Shown piece by piece: positions 1-6,820 of a stretch of DNA of 16,228 nucleotides; within the stretch, counting starts at the first letter, position 1; each line of letters starts with the position of its first letter. Where the stretch lies: the NCBI RefSeq assembly GCF_001509475.1, contig NZ_LLZG01000066.1:1-16228 (forward strand). Reading direction: 5' to 3'. The position numbers were made by a program, and so were the translations under genes. The stretch comes from Streptomyces regalis (lineage in GTDB: Bacteria; Actinomycetota; Actinomycetes; Streptomycetales; Streptomycetaceae). The notes under the pieces were generated by a model. It did no database searches and was not told the origin of the DNA. It worked only from the letters and a program-made list of their open reading frames with translations.

Positions 1-12
1 GTGAAAGCGAAC

Positions 13-28
13 AAGCCCCACGGGGTTT
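13..28. terminator. Small hairpin, possible terminator of the GntR gene
   Basis: AAGCCC (13-18) pairs with GGGTTT (23-28) around a four-base loop, with one G-T pair. Read on the minus strand it is followed by a T-richer stretch, and it lies about 80 bases past the regulator's stop. The stem is short, so this is a weak call. Confidence 0.3.
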
Positions 29-48
29 CCCATGTTGTCTAGGCCCAC

Positions 49-92
49 CGTCAAGCATCACCTGGGACCAGAACGTCAGGCATCACCTGGGA
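49..92. repeat. 19-bp direct repeat pair, 25-bp period
   Basis: CGTCARGCATCACCTGGGA occurs at 49-67 and 74-92, differing only at R (A, then G). The start-to-start distance is 25 bp. It lies in the noncoding stretch just past the end of the GntR gene and may continue to the left of the window. The function is unknown. Options are a cis-acting transfer locus (clt-like) recognised by the FtsK-type translocase, or an operator of a gene outside the window. Confidence 0.6.
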
Positions 93-107
93 TCCGACAT
101 CGCTGGG

Positions 108-866
108 TCACGCGTCGAAGTCGTACTCCAGGACGTACGAGGCAGCGTCGAGCGTCATCTCGTTGATCTCTACGGGGCGGCCCTCGTCCGCGAACGCGGT
201 CCGGCAGATGAGGATGACCGGCGTACCTGCGGAGATGCTCAGCTGATCCGCCTCTGCCTTCGTGGGCATGCGTGAGCGGATCTCTTCGCGGAAGTGCACT
301 GGCTTGTAGCCGAGTTCGGCAAGACGGGCGTACGTGCCGCCGGGGCCCGTGTCCTCCTGCGTGATCGCTGAACCTGCCACCACTGACGTGGGGAGATAAC
401 TCGTCGCGAGAAGAACGGGCTTCCCGTCCAAGACGAATCGTCGACGCCGTACACAGACGGTGTCCTCATCCCCCAGCCCAAGCACCTGCTCGATCTGATC
501 CGGCGCTGCCTCTTCGGACACCGCTACTTGATCCACAACAAGCGTGCGGTTCTCGATGTCGGCGGACCAGATGGACCGGCCGCTGCCCCACTGCTCCTGC
601 GCGAGTCGCTGGATGCCTCGACGCCTGAGAGGCCGGAAGGAACGTACGAAGACACCGGCGCCCTTGCGGGCCTCAGCAAGGCCCTCGTCCTTGAGTACAC
701 CGAGGGCTTGACGGGCCGTCATACGGGCCACGCCGTGCGCGGCCATCAGCTCGTTTTCTCCCGGAAGCCGATCACCGGGACCGTACTCGCCCGACTGGAT
801 CGCCTCGCGCAGAGAGTCCGCAATCCGCTGGTACTTCGGCCGACGGTCGTCGTCGGTGGTGGTCAT
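108..866 (-). CDS. GntR/HutC-family transcriptional regulator of the element
   Basis: The 252-aa protein has an N-terminal GntR winged helix-turn-helix (about residues 11-75, with the typical PGDRLPGENEL and MTARQALGVLKDEGL segments). A UTRA ligand-binding domain of the HutC subfamily follows (about 95-245). In AICEs a GntR protein of this type (KorSA-like) represses transfer and replication functions until excision is triggered; the role here is inferred from position. The ATG at 864-866 is chosen because AGGAGGG (874-880, read on minus) sits 7 bases upstream. It diverges from the transfer operon, and one operator-like TCTCTAGACA lies in its own leader, so autoregulation is likely. The UTRA ligand cannot be told from sequence. 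Confidence 0.9.
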   Translation of the reverse strand: MTTTDDDRRPKYQRIADSLREAIQSGEYGPGDRLPGENELMAAHGVARMTARQALGVLKDEGLAEARKGAGVFVRSFRPLRRRGIQRLAQEQWGSGRSIWSADIENRTLVVDQVAVSEEAAPDQIEQVLGLGDEDTVCVRRRRFVLDGKPVLLATSYLPTSVVAGSAITQEDTGPGGTYARLAELGYKPVHFREEIRSRMPTKAEADQLSISAGTPVILICRTAFADEGRPVEINEMTLDAASYVLEYDFDA

Positions 867-884
867 TCGGGAGCCCTCCTCTCT

Positions 885-894
885 TCTCTAGACA
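885..894 (+). promoter_or_regulatory. Operator-like site 1 (TCTCTAGACA) in the GntR leader
   Basis: This is the first of four copies of TCTCTAGACA. It lies 18 bases upstream of the regulator's start codon, where binding would block the regulator's own transcription. The core TCTAGA plus AC half-site resembles the GT-N-TA-N-AC pattern of HutC-type operators. Confidence 0.6.
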
Positions 895-955
895 GCTTAG
901 GCCATGGGTAGGTCGCCCGCTCTGTGCGTGTAGTCGCAATCCGGCTCCAGAAACA

Positions 956-1015
956 TCTCTAGACATCTCTCTTGACGTCTCTAGACATGTGCGCTTTCCT
1001 GGAGATGTCTAGAGA
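956..1015. promoter_or_regulatory. Cluster of three operator-like sites upstream of transfer operon
   Basis: TCTCTAGACA occurs at 956-965 and 978-987, and as its reverse complement TGTCTAGAGA at 1006-1015. Starts of the first two are 22 bp apart (two helical turns), and the third is inverted. A TTGACG hexamer (972-977), a possible -35 element, lies between the first two sites; no convincing -10 element was identified. Occupancy by the GntR protein would cover a promoter reading into the transfer genes. The matching copy in the GntR leader suggests one regulator controls both directions. Confidence 0.65.
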
Positions 1016-1053
1016 GGTTGCATCAGGTGGCCTCCTGAACGAGGGATGTGCTC

Positions 1054-1386
1054 ATGCCGTCTTTCAAGATCGACGTTTCGACCGCTGTGGTGTTCGTGGC
1101 GACCGCGCCGACGCCGAAGCTGGTGAACCAGAAGACCGGTGAGCGGGCGATGGACCGGGAGACCGGCGCGGGCCTGTCCACCGTGGGCCTGCTGGTCTCG
1201 GATGAGGGAGAGGGCAACCTCTACCAGGTCACCATCCCGGAGACCGGTCTCCCGGACGGGCTCACGCCGGGCATGCCGGTGGCCGTGACCGGGCTGAAGG
1301 CGCGCGACTGGGAGAACGAGTTCAACGGCCAGAAGCGGCACGGGATCTCGTTCCGCGCGGTCGCCGTCACCCCGCTGGGGGCCTGA
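1054..1386 (+). CDS. SCO3933-family small regulatory/transfer protein
   Basis: The protein is 110 aa. It begins PSFKIDVSTAVVFVA and has a beta-rich pattern with the conserved-looking stretch on GLPDGLTPGMPVAVTGLKA. It resembles the SCO3933-type proteins found immediately before FtsK-like genes in Streptomyces AICEs; these are called regulatory in databases but I know of no proven mechanism. The ATG at 1054 is preferred over the in-frame GTG at 1048 because GAGGG (1041-1045) is 8 bases upstream. It is the first gene after the operator cluster and is separated from the translocase gene by only two bases, so the two are co-transcribed and probably translationally coupled. Confidence 0.75.
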   Translation: MPSFKIDVSTAVVFVATAPTPKLVNQKTGERAMDRETGAGLSTVGLLVSDEGEGNLYQVTIPETGLPDGLTPGMPVAVTGLKARDWENEFNGQKRHGISFRAVAVTPLGA

Positions 1387-1388
1387 CC

Positions 1389-2720
1389 ATGACCGACGTC
1401 GCGACCTGGCTGGAGCTGGGAGGCGCCGCGGCTGGTGCCGGTGGCGTCCGCCTCGCGAAGTACCGTGCTCCCCGCCTGTACTGGTCGCTGGTCGGCCTCC
1501 CGGCCACGTGGGGCCGGTTCACCTGGACCTACCGGTCCACCATGGACGTGTGCGGGCTGACGGTACAGCCGTCCGCCTTGCGCGCCTTCATGACCCGCAA
1601 CGTGGCCCGCCGTGAGGTGCGGCCGGTGCCGCCGAAGGTCCGCCGGGTCCGCCCGACCTCGACCGGGCTGCGGGTCACGCTCCGCCTCCCGGCCGGTCTG
1701 GAACCCGCCGACGTGGCCGCGTCCGCCGTGCGCCTGAAGCACGCCTTCGGGGTGCACTCGGTGATCGTGGCCGAGACCAAGCCCGGCTACGTAGAGCTGC
1801 GGATGACCGGCTACGACGTGCTCAACCGGGTGCGGATACCGCGCAAGGCCGCACCCCGGGGCCTGGTCGTTCCGGTCGCGCTGCGGGAGGACGGCACGGT
1901 CTTCGAGCGGGACTACCGCAAGATCCCGCACGCCCTGACCCTGGGTGCGAACCAGTCTGGCAAGTCCATGTACCAGCGCAACCTGATCAAGGGCCTCGCA
2001 CAGCTCCCGGTCGCCCTGGTCGGCATCGACTGCAAGCGCGGTGTTGAGCAGAGCCGGTACGCGCCCCGCCTGTCGGCGCTGGCCACCGACCGGGATAGTG
2101 CCGGTGATCTGGCCGACGCGCTGGTCGGGGAGATGGAAGACCGCTTCGACCTGCTCGCCCTCTACGGGGTCTCCGACGTGTGGGAGCTGCCCGAGGAGCT
2201 TCGGCCGGTGCCGCTGGTCGTGCTGATCGATGAGGTGGCGGAGCTGTTCCTGGTGATGTCCAAGAAGGACGAAGCCGCTCGCGATCACATGGTCATGCAG
2301 CTGGTTCGGCTCGGGCAGATGGCTCGCGCGGTCGGGATCTATCTGGAGGCGTGCGGGCAGCGCTTCGGCTCCGACCTGGGCAAGGGTGCGACCGCTCTGC
2401 GGGCCCAGCTCACCGGGCGTGTGGTGCACCGGGTCAACGACAAGCAGACCGCGGAGATGGGCCTGGGCGACATCGCCCCCGACGCCGTGGTCTCCGTGCT
2501 GGGAATCCGCGCCGACCGCCCCGGTGTGGCGGTGGCCGGTGACGCCTCCGGCTACTGGTCCCGCATCCGCACCCCCGAGGTCACCCCAGAGCAGGCGGCG
2601 GCCGTCTGCCGCGAATTCGCCTACCTCACCCCTGAGTTGCCGTTCCTGACCCCGTTCCGGCCGGTCAGCCGCGCGGCTATGCCGCCGATGCCTGCCGCGC
2701 CGCCGCTCGTGGCTCCGTAG
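1389..2720 (+). CDS. FtsK/SpoIIIE-type conjugal DNA translocase (Tra)
   Basis: The 443-aa ATPase is of the family that moves double-stranded DNA between mycelia during Streptomyces conjugation. The Walker A motif is GANQSGKS (residues 186-193). Walker B is VVLIDE, with D281 and E282. A later conserved block around ACGQRFGSDLGKG and RAQLTGRVVHRVND fits the FtsK motor core. The N-terminal 180 residues are not obviously membrane-spanning apart from a weakly hydrophobic stretch near residues 30-47, so membrane attachment may depend on the Spd proteins. It starts two bases after the preceding stop, with no strong ribosome site, which suggests coupling. Length is near that of SCO3934-type proteins and shorter than pSVH1 TraB. 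The C-terminus is proline/alanine-rich. Confidence 0.9.
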   Translation: MTDVATWLELGGAAAGAGGVRLAKYRAPRLYWSLVGLPATWGRFTWTYRSTMDVCGLTVQPSALRAFMTRNVARREVRPVPPKVRRVRPTSTGLRVTLRLPAGLEPADVAASAVRLKHAFGVHSVIVAETKPGYVELRMTGYDVLNRVRIPRKAAPRGLVVPVALREDGTVFERDYRKIPHALTLGANQSGKSMYQRNLIKGLAQLPVALVGIDCKRGVEQSRYAPRLSALATDRDSAGDLADALVGEMEDRFDLLALYGVSDVWELPEELRPVPLVVLIDEVAELFLVMSKKDEAARDHMVMQLVRLGQMARAVGIYLEACGQRFGSDLGKGATALRAQLTGRVVHRVNDKQTAEMGLGDIAPDAVVSVLGIRADRPGVAVAGDASGYWSRIRTPEVTPEQAAAVCREFAYLTPELPFLTPFRPVSRAAMPPMPAAPPLVAP

Positions 2721-2801
2721 CTCCTGCTTTCCCCGGTCGGCGCGACCGCCTCGCGCCAGGTCCCTACCCGAGCCATGCCGAAAACCGAACGGAGATCGCC
2801 C

Positions 2802-2969
2802 ATGGCGCGCAAGACCGTCAAGCCCAAGGTCAAGCAGTGCTCGCCCTGCAAGGGCACCGGCGAGGTTTCCCGCCCCGTCCACGTCGGCCGTAAGCGCCGG
2901 TACGCCGGTGAGCAGTCCGGCATCTGCCTGGGCTGCCTGGGTGCGGGCGAGATCCCCGCCGACGACTGA
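2802..2969 (+). CDS. 55-aa zinc-knuckle protein (two CxxCxGxG motifs)
   Basis: The small basic protein begins MARKTVKPKVKQ and carries CSPCKGTG and CLGCLGAG about 24 residues apart. That is the spacing pattern of one DnaJ-type zinc-binding repeat, so one zinc ion is likely held by four cysteines. The ATG at 2802 is preferred over the one at 2775 because GGAG (2791-2794) lies 7 bases before it. It lies within the transfer operon between the translocase and the DUF2637 protein. Similar tiny zinc-ribbon genes are common in AICEs and have no assigned function. DNA or partner-protein binding is only a guess. Confidence 0.75.
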   Translation: MARKTVKPKVKQCSPCKGTGEVSRPVHVGRKRRYAGEQSGICLGCLGAGEIPADD

Positions 2970-3050
2970 ACCCCTGCCGGGGCCGGGCGGCCGGACACAT
3001 GATCCCCGCCCCGCCCCTGGCCCGATCCCTTCGCGAAGGAGGTGAAGACC

Positions 3051-3698
3051 ATGCCCCGCTCGTTCCGGATTGACGCCGTGCTCGTTCAGGCCGTAATCGC
3101 TGGTGCGTTGTCCTTCGCCCACCTGCACGACCTCGCTGAAGCCGCCGGACAGACCGGCTGGAAGGCCTGGGCCTACCCGGTCTCGGTCGACCTGCTCCTA
3201 GTCGCCGTGTGGCGCCGACTCCGAACGGAGCGGTCCCGGATGGCCTGGTTCTGGTTCCTGGTCGCCCTGGTCGCCTCGCTCGGTGCCAACATCGCCACCG
3301 CCGGACTCCTCGACCTGGACCACGTCCCGGCCTGGCTACGCATCCTCGTCGCCGGATGGCCCGCACTCGCGTTCCTCGGCGGCACCCTGCTGGCTCACTC
3401 GCCGACTCCGGCCGGGGACCGGATGCCGGTTCCGCCGGCGCCCGCAGCCCCGGCCCCCGCACCCGACATCACGACCGAGCCCGAACCGGAGCCCGAGCCG
3501 ATCGCCGCGCCGGAGCCTGCCCCCGCGCTGCCCCAAGCACCCACCCCGGCCGTGCCTCCGGCCCTGGTCGACCACGCCCGCAAGGTCGCCACCGAGCACC
3601 GCACCCGCACCGGCACGGACATCGACACCGCCACCCTGCGCGCCCGCCTCGGCATCCCGGAAGACCTCGCCGGAGCAATCGCCGCCCAGCTCGCCTGA
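3051..3698 (+). CDS. DUF2637/Spd-type four-TM membrane protein
   Basis: The 215-aa protein has four predicted membrane helices in its first 120 residues: near AVIAGALSFAHLHDLAEAAG, VSVDLLLVAVW, FWFLVALVASLGANIATAG and ILVAGWPALAFLGGTLLA. A proline/alanine-rich linker containing EPEPEPEP follows. A short soluble C-terminal domain (VDHARKVATEH onward) may be a small helical or winged-helix unit. DUF2637 proteins occupy this slot in Streptomyces plasmids and AICEs and are linked to plasmid spread (pock formation) between hyphal compartments. The ATG at 3051 has an ideal AAGGAGGTGA site at 3036-3045; the in-frame GTG at 3042 lies inside that site and is rejected. Confidence 0.85.
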   Translation: MPRSFRIDAVLVQAVIAGALSFAHLHDLAEAAGQTGWKAWAYPVSVDLLLVAVWRRLRTERSRMAWFWFLVALVASLGANIATAGLLDLDHVPAWLRILVAGWPALAFLGGTLLAHSPTPAGDRMPVPPAPAAPAPAPDITTEPEPEPEPIAAPEPAPALPQAPTPAVPPALVDHARKVATEHRTRTGTDIDTATLRARLGIPEDLAGAIAAQLA

Positions 3699-3717
3699 CA
3701 TCCAAGGAGGTTCCACC

Positions 3718-3903
3718 GTGCGCCCGAACCGCTTCTACGACGTGATCCGCATCGGACCGGTCAAGGTCGGCACGTTCCACAACGGCCGTGGCCAGACCAA
3801 GCACACCGCCGCCTGCACCGCCCCCAAGTGCGGCTTCTCCACCGAGCACAACGACCGATCGGCCGCCGAACTCGCCGCCCGCACCCACCGCTGCACCGCC
3901 TGA
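3718..3903 (+). CDS. Small mobile-element transfer protein (SpdB-like region)
   Basis: The 61-aa protein starts with GTG, with AAGGAGG at 3704-3710, 7 bases upstream. It matches the short proteins usually labelled mobile element transfer protein in Streptomyces: an N-terminal RIGPVKVGT stretch, then CTAPKCGF, an AAELAARTH helix and a final HRC. The Cys/His spacing suggests one zinc ion. It sits 19 bases after the DUF2637 gene and 19 bases before the SpdD-like gene, so it belongs to the spread operon. A precise role has not been defined for the family as far as I know. Confidence 0.75.
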   Translation: MRPNRFYDVIRIGPVKVGTFHNGRGQTKHTAACTAPKCGFSTEHNDRSAAELAARTHRCTA

Positions 3904-3922
3904 TGCGAGAGGAGACCTGGTC

Positions 3923-4228
3923 ATGCACTTGCCCGAAGATCAGCTTCGCGCCGGGCACATCCCTGCCGACCTGTACCGGCAGATCCCGCCCGGCACGGAC
4001 GTGCGTCAGGTCGTGATCGTCCAAGAAGCTCCGCGCTCCTACACCGGCCCGATCGTCCTCACCCTGCTGATCACCATGGGTTCCGTCGTGGTGCTGCTGG
4101 TGATCGCCTTCGTGGCTCAGGCCGTCGCCGCGTCGATCGTCTCCGTGCTGTCGGCCACCTGCGGGATCAGCTACACGATCAGCCGCACGTCCAAGCGCAA
4201 ACGCCCTCCGCGCGCGCTGGGCAAGTAA
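3923..4228 (+). CDS. SpdD-like membrane protein
   Basis: The 101-aa protein has a soluble N-terminus of about 43 residues (MHLPEDQLRAGHIPADLYRQ). Two closely spaced hydrophobic segments follow, one around PIVLTLLITMGSVVVLLVIAF and one around AVAASIVSVLSATCGISY. The tail is very basic (SRTSKRKRPPRALGK), consistent with a cytoplasmic end. This architecture and position match SpdD-type proteins of pSAM2-like elements, which help a transferred element spread across septa. GAGAGGAG (3907-3914) gives a strong ribosome site 8 bases before the ATG. It is the last gene of the transfer/spread operon; a 92-bp gap with a strong inverted repeat follows. Confidence 0.75.
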   Translation: MHLPEDQLRAGHIPADLYRQIPPGTDVRQVVIVQEAPRSYTGPIVLTLLITMGSVVVLLVIAFVAQAVAASIVSVLSATCGISYTISRTSKRKRPPRALGK

Positions 4229-4234
4229 CGGCCC

Positions 4235-4271
4235 CCGGGGCGGCTCTCTCGCCAAAGATCCGCCGCCCCGG
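4235..4271. repeat. 9-bp perfect inverted repeat between spread and replication blocks
   Basis: CCGGGGCGG (4235-4243) is perfectly complementary to CCGCCCCGG (4263-4271), with a 19-base spacer. It begins 7 bases after the SpdD-like stop. No T-run follows, so it may be a factor-assisted terminator or an mRNA structure. It could also be part of a replication origin, since it is the only substantial noncoding gap near rep. I cannot choose between these from sequence. Confidence 0.55.
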
Positions 4272-4320
4272 ACGCCTCCACACCTTCCAGCTCCATCGAT
4301 CCGAAAGGGCTCCACTCATC

Positions 4321-4500
4321 ATGCCTTCCCGCGCTTTGAACCGTCCGGTCTGCGGTAACTGCGACGGCTTCCCCGCCGTGGCGATCACGACCGGGGACCG
4401 CCACCGCGACGGCTCCCGCGTCACCCTCACCGTCACCTGCCGGGCCTGCCAGGGCACCGGCCACACTGCCCCCGCCCCCGTTGCTCGGACGGGACGGTGA
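4321..4500 (+). CDS. 59-aa zinc-knuckle protein
   Basis: The small protein begins MPSRALNRPVCGNCDG and ends with CRACQGTGHTAPAPVART. The two CxxC pairs (CGNC and CRAC) are about 29 residues apart and should hold one zinc ion; the second has the full CxxCxGxG form. GAAAGG (4303-4308) is a moderate ribosome site 12 bases upstream. Its stop overlaps the next gene's GTG in a GTGA, so it opens the overlapping block that runs through PP-loop enzyme, Rep, Xis and Int. The function is unknown. The second motif is almost identical to the one inside the Rep protein (CRACRGTG), which hints at a shared origin or role. Confidence 0.7.
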   Translation: MPSRALNRPVCGNCDGFPAVAITTGDRHRDGSRVTLTVTCRACQGTGHTAPAPVARTGR

Positions 4501-5339
4501 TCGTCATGGCTCCTACGGTCTCCGATGCCCCGGGCCTGCGCACGTTCTCCTTCGGCGGTGGCTGGCAGTCCATGGCAGCTCTTGTTCTGGCAGCCCAGGG
4601 CCGTATCGACTTCCAGACCTTCCTGTTCGCCAACGTCGGCCAGGACTCCGAAAACCCCCACACCCTGACCTACTTCGAGCGCTACGCCGCCCCGTTCGCT
4701 GCCGCCCATGGCCTGAGGCTGATCGAGCTGGAACGCCGCATCGGCAAGGACCGCCAGCAGACCGAGACCATCCGCGGCCGCATCATCAACAGCAACGGCA
4801 GCCGCCAGACGATCCCGGTCTTCCTCACCAATGGCAAGCCCGGCAAGCGCAACTGCACCTACGACTTCAAGGTCCTGGTCACCGGGGCCTGGCTGAAGGC
4901 GCACGGCGCTACCGAGGACAACCCGGCCACGGTCGCCATGGGCATCAGCCTGGACGAGATCAGCCGCGCCAACACGGGCAAGGCCATGCCCTATGAGCGG
5001 CTCATCTACCCGCTGCTCGACCTGAAGATCCGCCGTGCGGACTGCCCGCGCATCATCCGCTCTGCGGGTCTGCCGGTGCCTCCGAAGTCGTCTTGTGACT
5101 TCTGCCCGATGCGCAAGATCCATGAATGGCAGGCCATGCGCGAGCAGGACCCGGCGCGCTTCGAGCGGGCCTGCAAGGTCGAGGACACCATCAACGCCCA
5201 CCTGGCCGCCAAGGGCAAACGTCCCGTCTACCTGACCCGGATGGGACGTCCCTTGCGGGAGCTGTTCAAGGACGGGGAGCAACTGCCGCTGTTCGCCACC
5301 GACGATGCAGGCTGCGACAACGGGTGGTGCTGGACGTGA
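4497..5339 (+). CDS. PP-loop / PAPS-reductase-like enzyme
   Basis: The 280-aa protein belongs to the adenine-nucleotide alpha-hydrolase (PP-loop) superfamily, in the group annotated as phosphoadenosine phosphosulfate reductase in phages and actinobacterial elements. Visible marks are the PP-loop SFGGGWQS (residues 18-25), MGISLDE (148-154), and four cysteines in family-typical contexts: C120 (NCTYDFK), C183 (RRADC), and C200/C203 (SSCDFCPMR). The last four could bind a metal or Fe-S cluster. A true assimilatory sulfate role is unlikely given the setting between a transfer operon and rep; nucleic-acid or nucleotide modification is an inference. The GTG at 4497 overlaps the previous stop; an ATG at 4506 is the alternative start. 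It overlaps the Rep start by 4 bp. Confidence 0.75.
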   Translation: MIVMAPTVSDAPGLRTFSFGGGWQSMAALVLAAQGRIDFQTFLFANVGQDSENPHTLTYFERYAAPFAAAHGLRLIELERRIGKDRQQTETIRGRIINSNGSRQTIPVFLTNGKPGKRNCTYDFKVLVTGAWLKAHGATEDNPATVAMGISLDEISRANTGKAMPYERLIYPLLDLKIRRADCPRIIRSAGLPVPPKSSCDFCPMRKIHEWQAMREQDPARFERACKVEDTINAHLAAKGKRPVYLTRMGRPLRELFKDGEQLPLFATDDAGCDNGWCWT

Positions 5340-6820
5340 CCGATGCCGCCACCCTGGCGGGCCTGGATGCGGCCACCCTCGCCGACGTGCTGAGGGTGGC
5401 CGGATCGGCCGACTTCGACCGCTGGCAAGAACAGATCAAGCGCACCGGCGGCTGCTCCGACCCGATCCACCTCGTCGGCCAGACCAAGACGATCGCCCCG
5501 TCCACCGGCACCGTCCTGCACGCCTACAGCACCGTCCAGGAGCCCGGCGGCATGCTCCGCGTCGCTTGCGGAAATCGCCGCGCCTCCCGCTGCCCCTCGT
5601 GCGCCTGGACCTACGCCGGAGACACCTACCACCTCATCCGCGCGGGCCTGGTCGGCGACCCGGACAAGGGCACCCCGCACACGATCCGGGATCACCCGCG
5701 CGTCTTCGCCACCCTCACCGCACCCTCGTTCGGCCCCGTCCACAACCGCCCCGGCACCCGGGCCTGCCGCTGCGGTGTACGGCACCCCGAGGATGCGCCC
5801 GAACTCGGCACCCCGCTCACCCCCGAGTCGTACGACTACGCGGGCGCGGTGCTGTGGAACAACCACGCCTCCGAGCTGTGGCGCTACTTCACGATCTACC
5901 TCCGCCGCGAGATCGCGAAGCGGGCCGGACTCACCCAGAAGGACGCCCGCGAACAGTCCCGCGTCTCCTTCGGCAAGGTCGCCGAGTACCAGAAGCGCGG
6001 GGCCGTGCACTTCCACGCCGTGATCCGCTTCGACGGACCCGACGGGCCGGACTCCCCGCCCCCGGCCTGGGCCACGCTCGATCTGCTCACCGACGCCATC
6101 CACGCCGCTGCCGCTCGCGTGGCCGTCGACGTGCCCCCGGCCGGTGACCAACCGGCCCGCACCCTGCGCTGGGGCACCCAGCTCGACGTACGCCCGGTGA
6201 AAGCTTTCGGCGACGGCTCCGAGATCACCGAACTGGCCGTCGCCTCCTACGTGGCCAAGTACGCCACCAAGGCAGCCGAGACCACCGGCGCCGCGGATGC
6301 CCCGGTCCACTGCCGGGCCTGCCGGGGAACCGGCCGCTCCCCGCGCTACGACCAACCCGGCTCAGCACTCGGCCAGTGCGTCACCTGCCAGGGCACCGGA
6401 CTGGGGGAAGACCTCGCACGCCTGGAGATCCCCCAGCACGCCCGGCGCCTGATGGCCGCATGCGTCGACCTCCAGCCGCTCTACCCCGACCGCAACCTTG
6501 CGCGCTGGGCTCACATGCTCGGCTTCCGCGGCCACTTCTCCACCAAGTCCCGCCGCTACTCCACCACCCTCGGCGCCCTGCGCCAGGTCCGCGCCGACTA
6601 CCGCGCCGCACAGCAACGCCAAGCCCTGGGCCTGCCCGACCCCGACGACAACCCGGAGGCAACCACGCTCACCGTCGCCCACTGGACCTACGCCGGACAC
6701 GGCCACACCCCCGGCGAATCCTGGCTCGCAGCCAACATCCACCGCGACATCCAACACAACCGCGAAGCCGCCCGAGAAGAACTACCCGCCCTGCTCGACC
6801 TGGAAGGAGCCGCAGCATGA
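5336..6820 (+). CDS. repSA: RepSA-type rolling-circle replication initiator
   Basis: The 494-aa protein is of the RepSA family, which nicks the double-strand origin and starts rolling-circle replication of excised AICEs. The HUH metal motif is HFH (H225, F226, H227, in GAVHFHAVIRF). The catalytic tyrosine lies in SYVAKYATK, where Y305 and Y309 are both candidates. An N-terminal cysteine cluster (RCPSCAWTYAGDTYH) and CRCGVRH look like zinc sites. A DnaJ-like pair is inserted after the catalytic helix: C326/C329 in CRACRGTG and C348/C351 in CVTCQGTG. The GTG at 5336 is chosen because it overlaps the previous TGA (GTGA); the frame is open further upstream, but that region encodes the enzyme in another frame. 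The stop overlaps the xis ATG. Confidence 0.9.
   Translation: MTDAATLAGLDAATLADVLRVAGSADFDRWQEQIKRTGGCSDPIHLVGQTKTIAPSTGTVLHAYSTVQEPGGMLRVACGNRRASRCPSCAWTYAGDTYHLIRAGLVGDPDKGTPHTIRDHPRVFATLTAPSFGPVHNRPGTRACRCGVRHPEDAPELGTPLTPESYDYAGAVLWNNHASELWRYFTIYLRREIAKRAGLTQKDAREQSRVSFGKVAEYQKRGAVHFHAVIRFDGPDGPDSPPPAWATLDLLTDAIHAAAARVAVDVPPAGDQPARTLRWGTQLDVRPVKAFGDGSEITELAVASYVAKYATKAAETTGAADAPVHCRACRGTGRSPRYDQPGSALGQCVTCQGTGLGEDLARLEIPQHARRLMAACVDLQPLYPDRNLARWAHMLGFRGHFSTKSRRYSTTLGALRQVRADYRAAQQRQALGLPDPDDNPEATTLTVAHWTYAGHGHTPGESWLAANIHRDIQHNREAAREELPALLDLEGAAA

Noticed and set aside
1..107. Searched for the second attachment site
   Set aside because: No copy of the tRNA-Arg T-arm/acceptor sequence is present; the left junction must be outside the window.
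528..911. Plus-strand open frame opposite the GntR gene
   Set aside because: No ribosome site or motif; the minus strand encodes a complete GntR/UTRA protein.
1221..3128. Antisense open frame of 635 codons opposite the translocase
   Set aside because: The plus strand has Walker A and B motifs in a well-formed operon; the antisense product has no recognisable motif.
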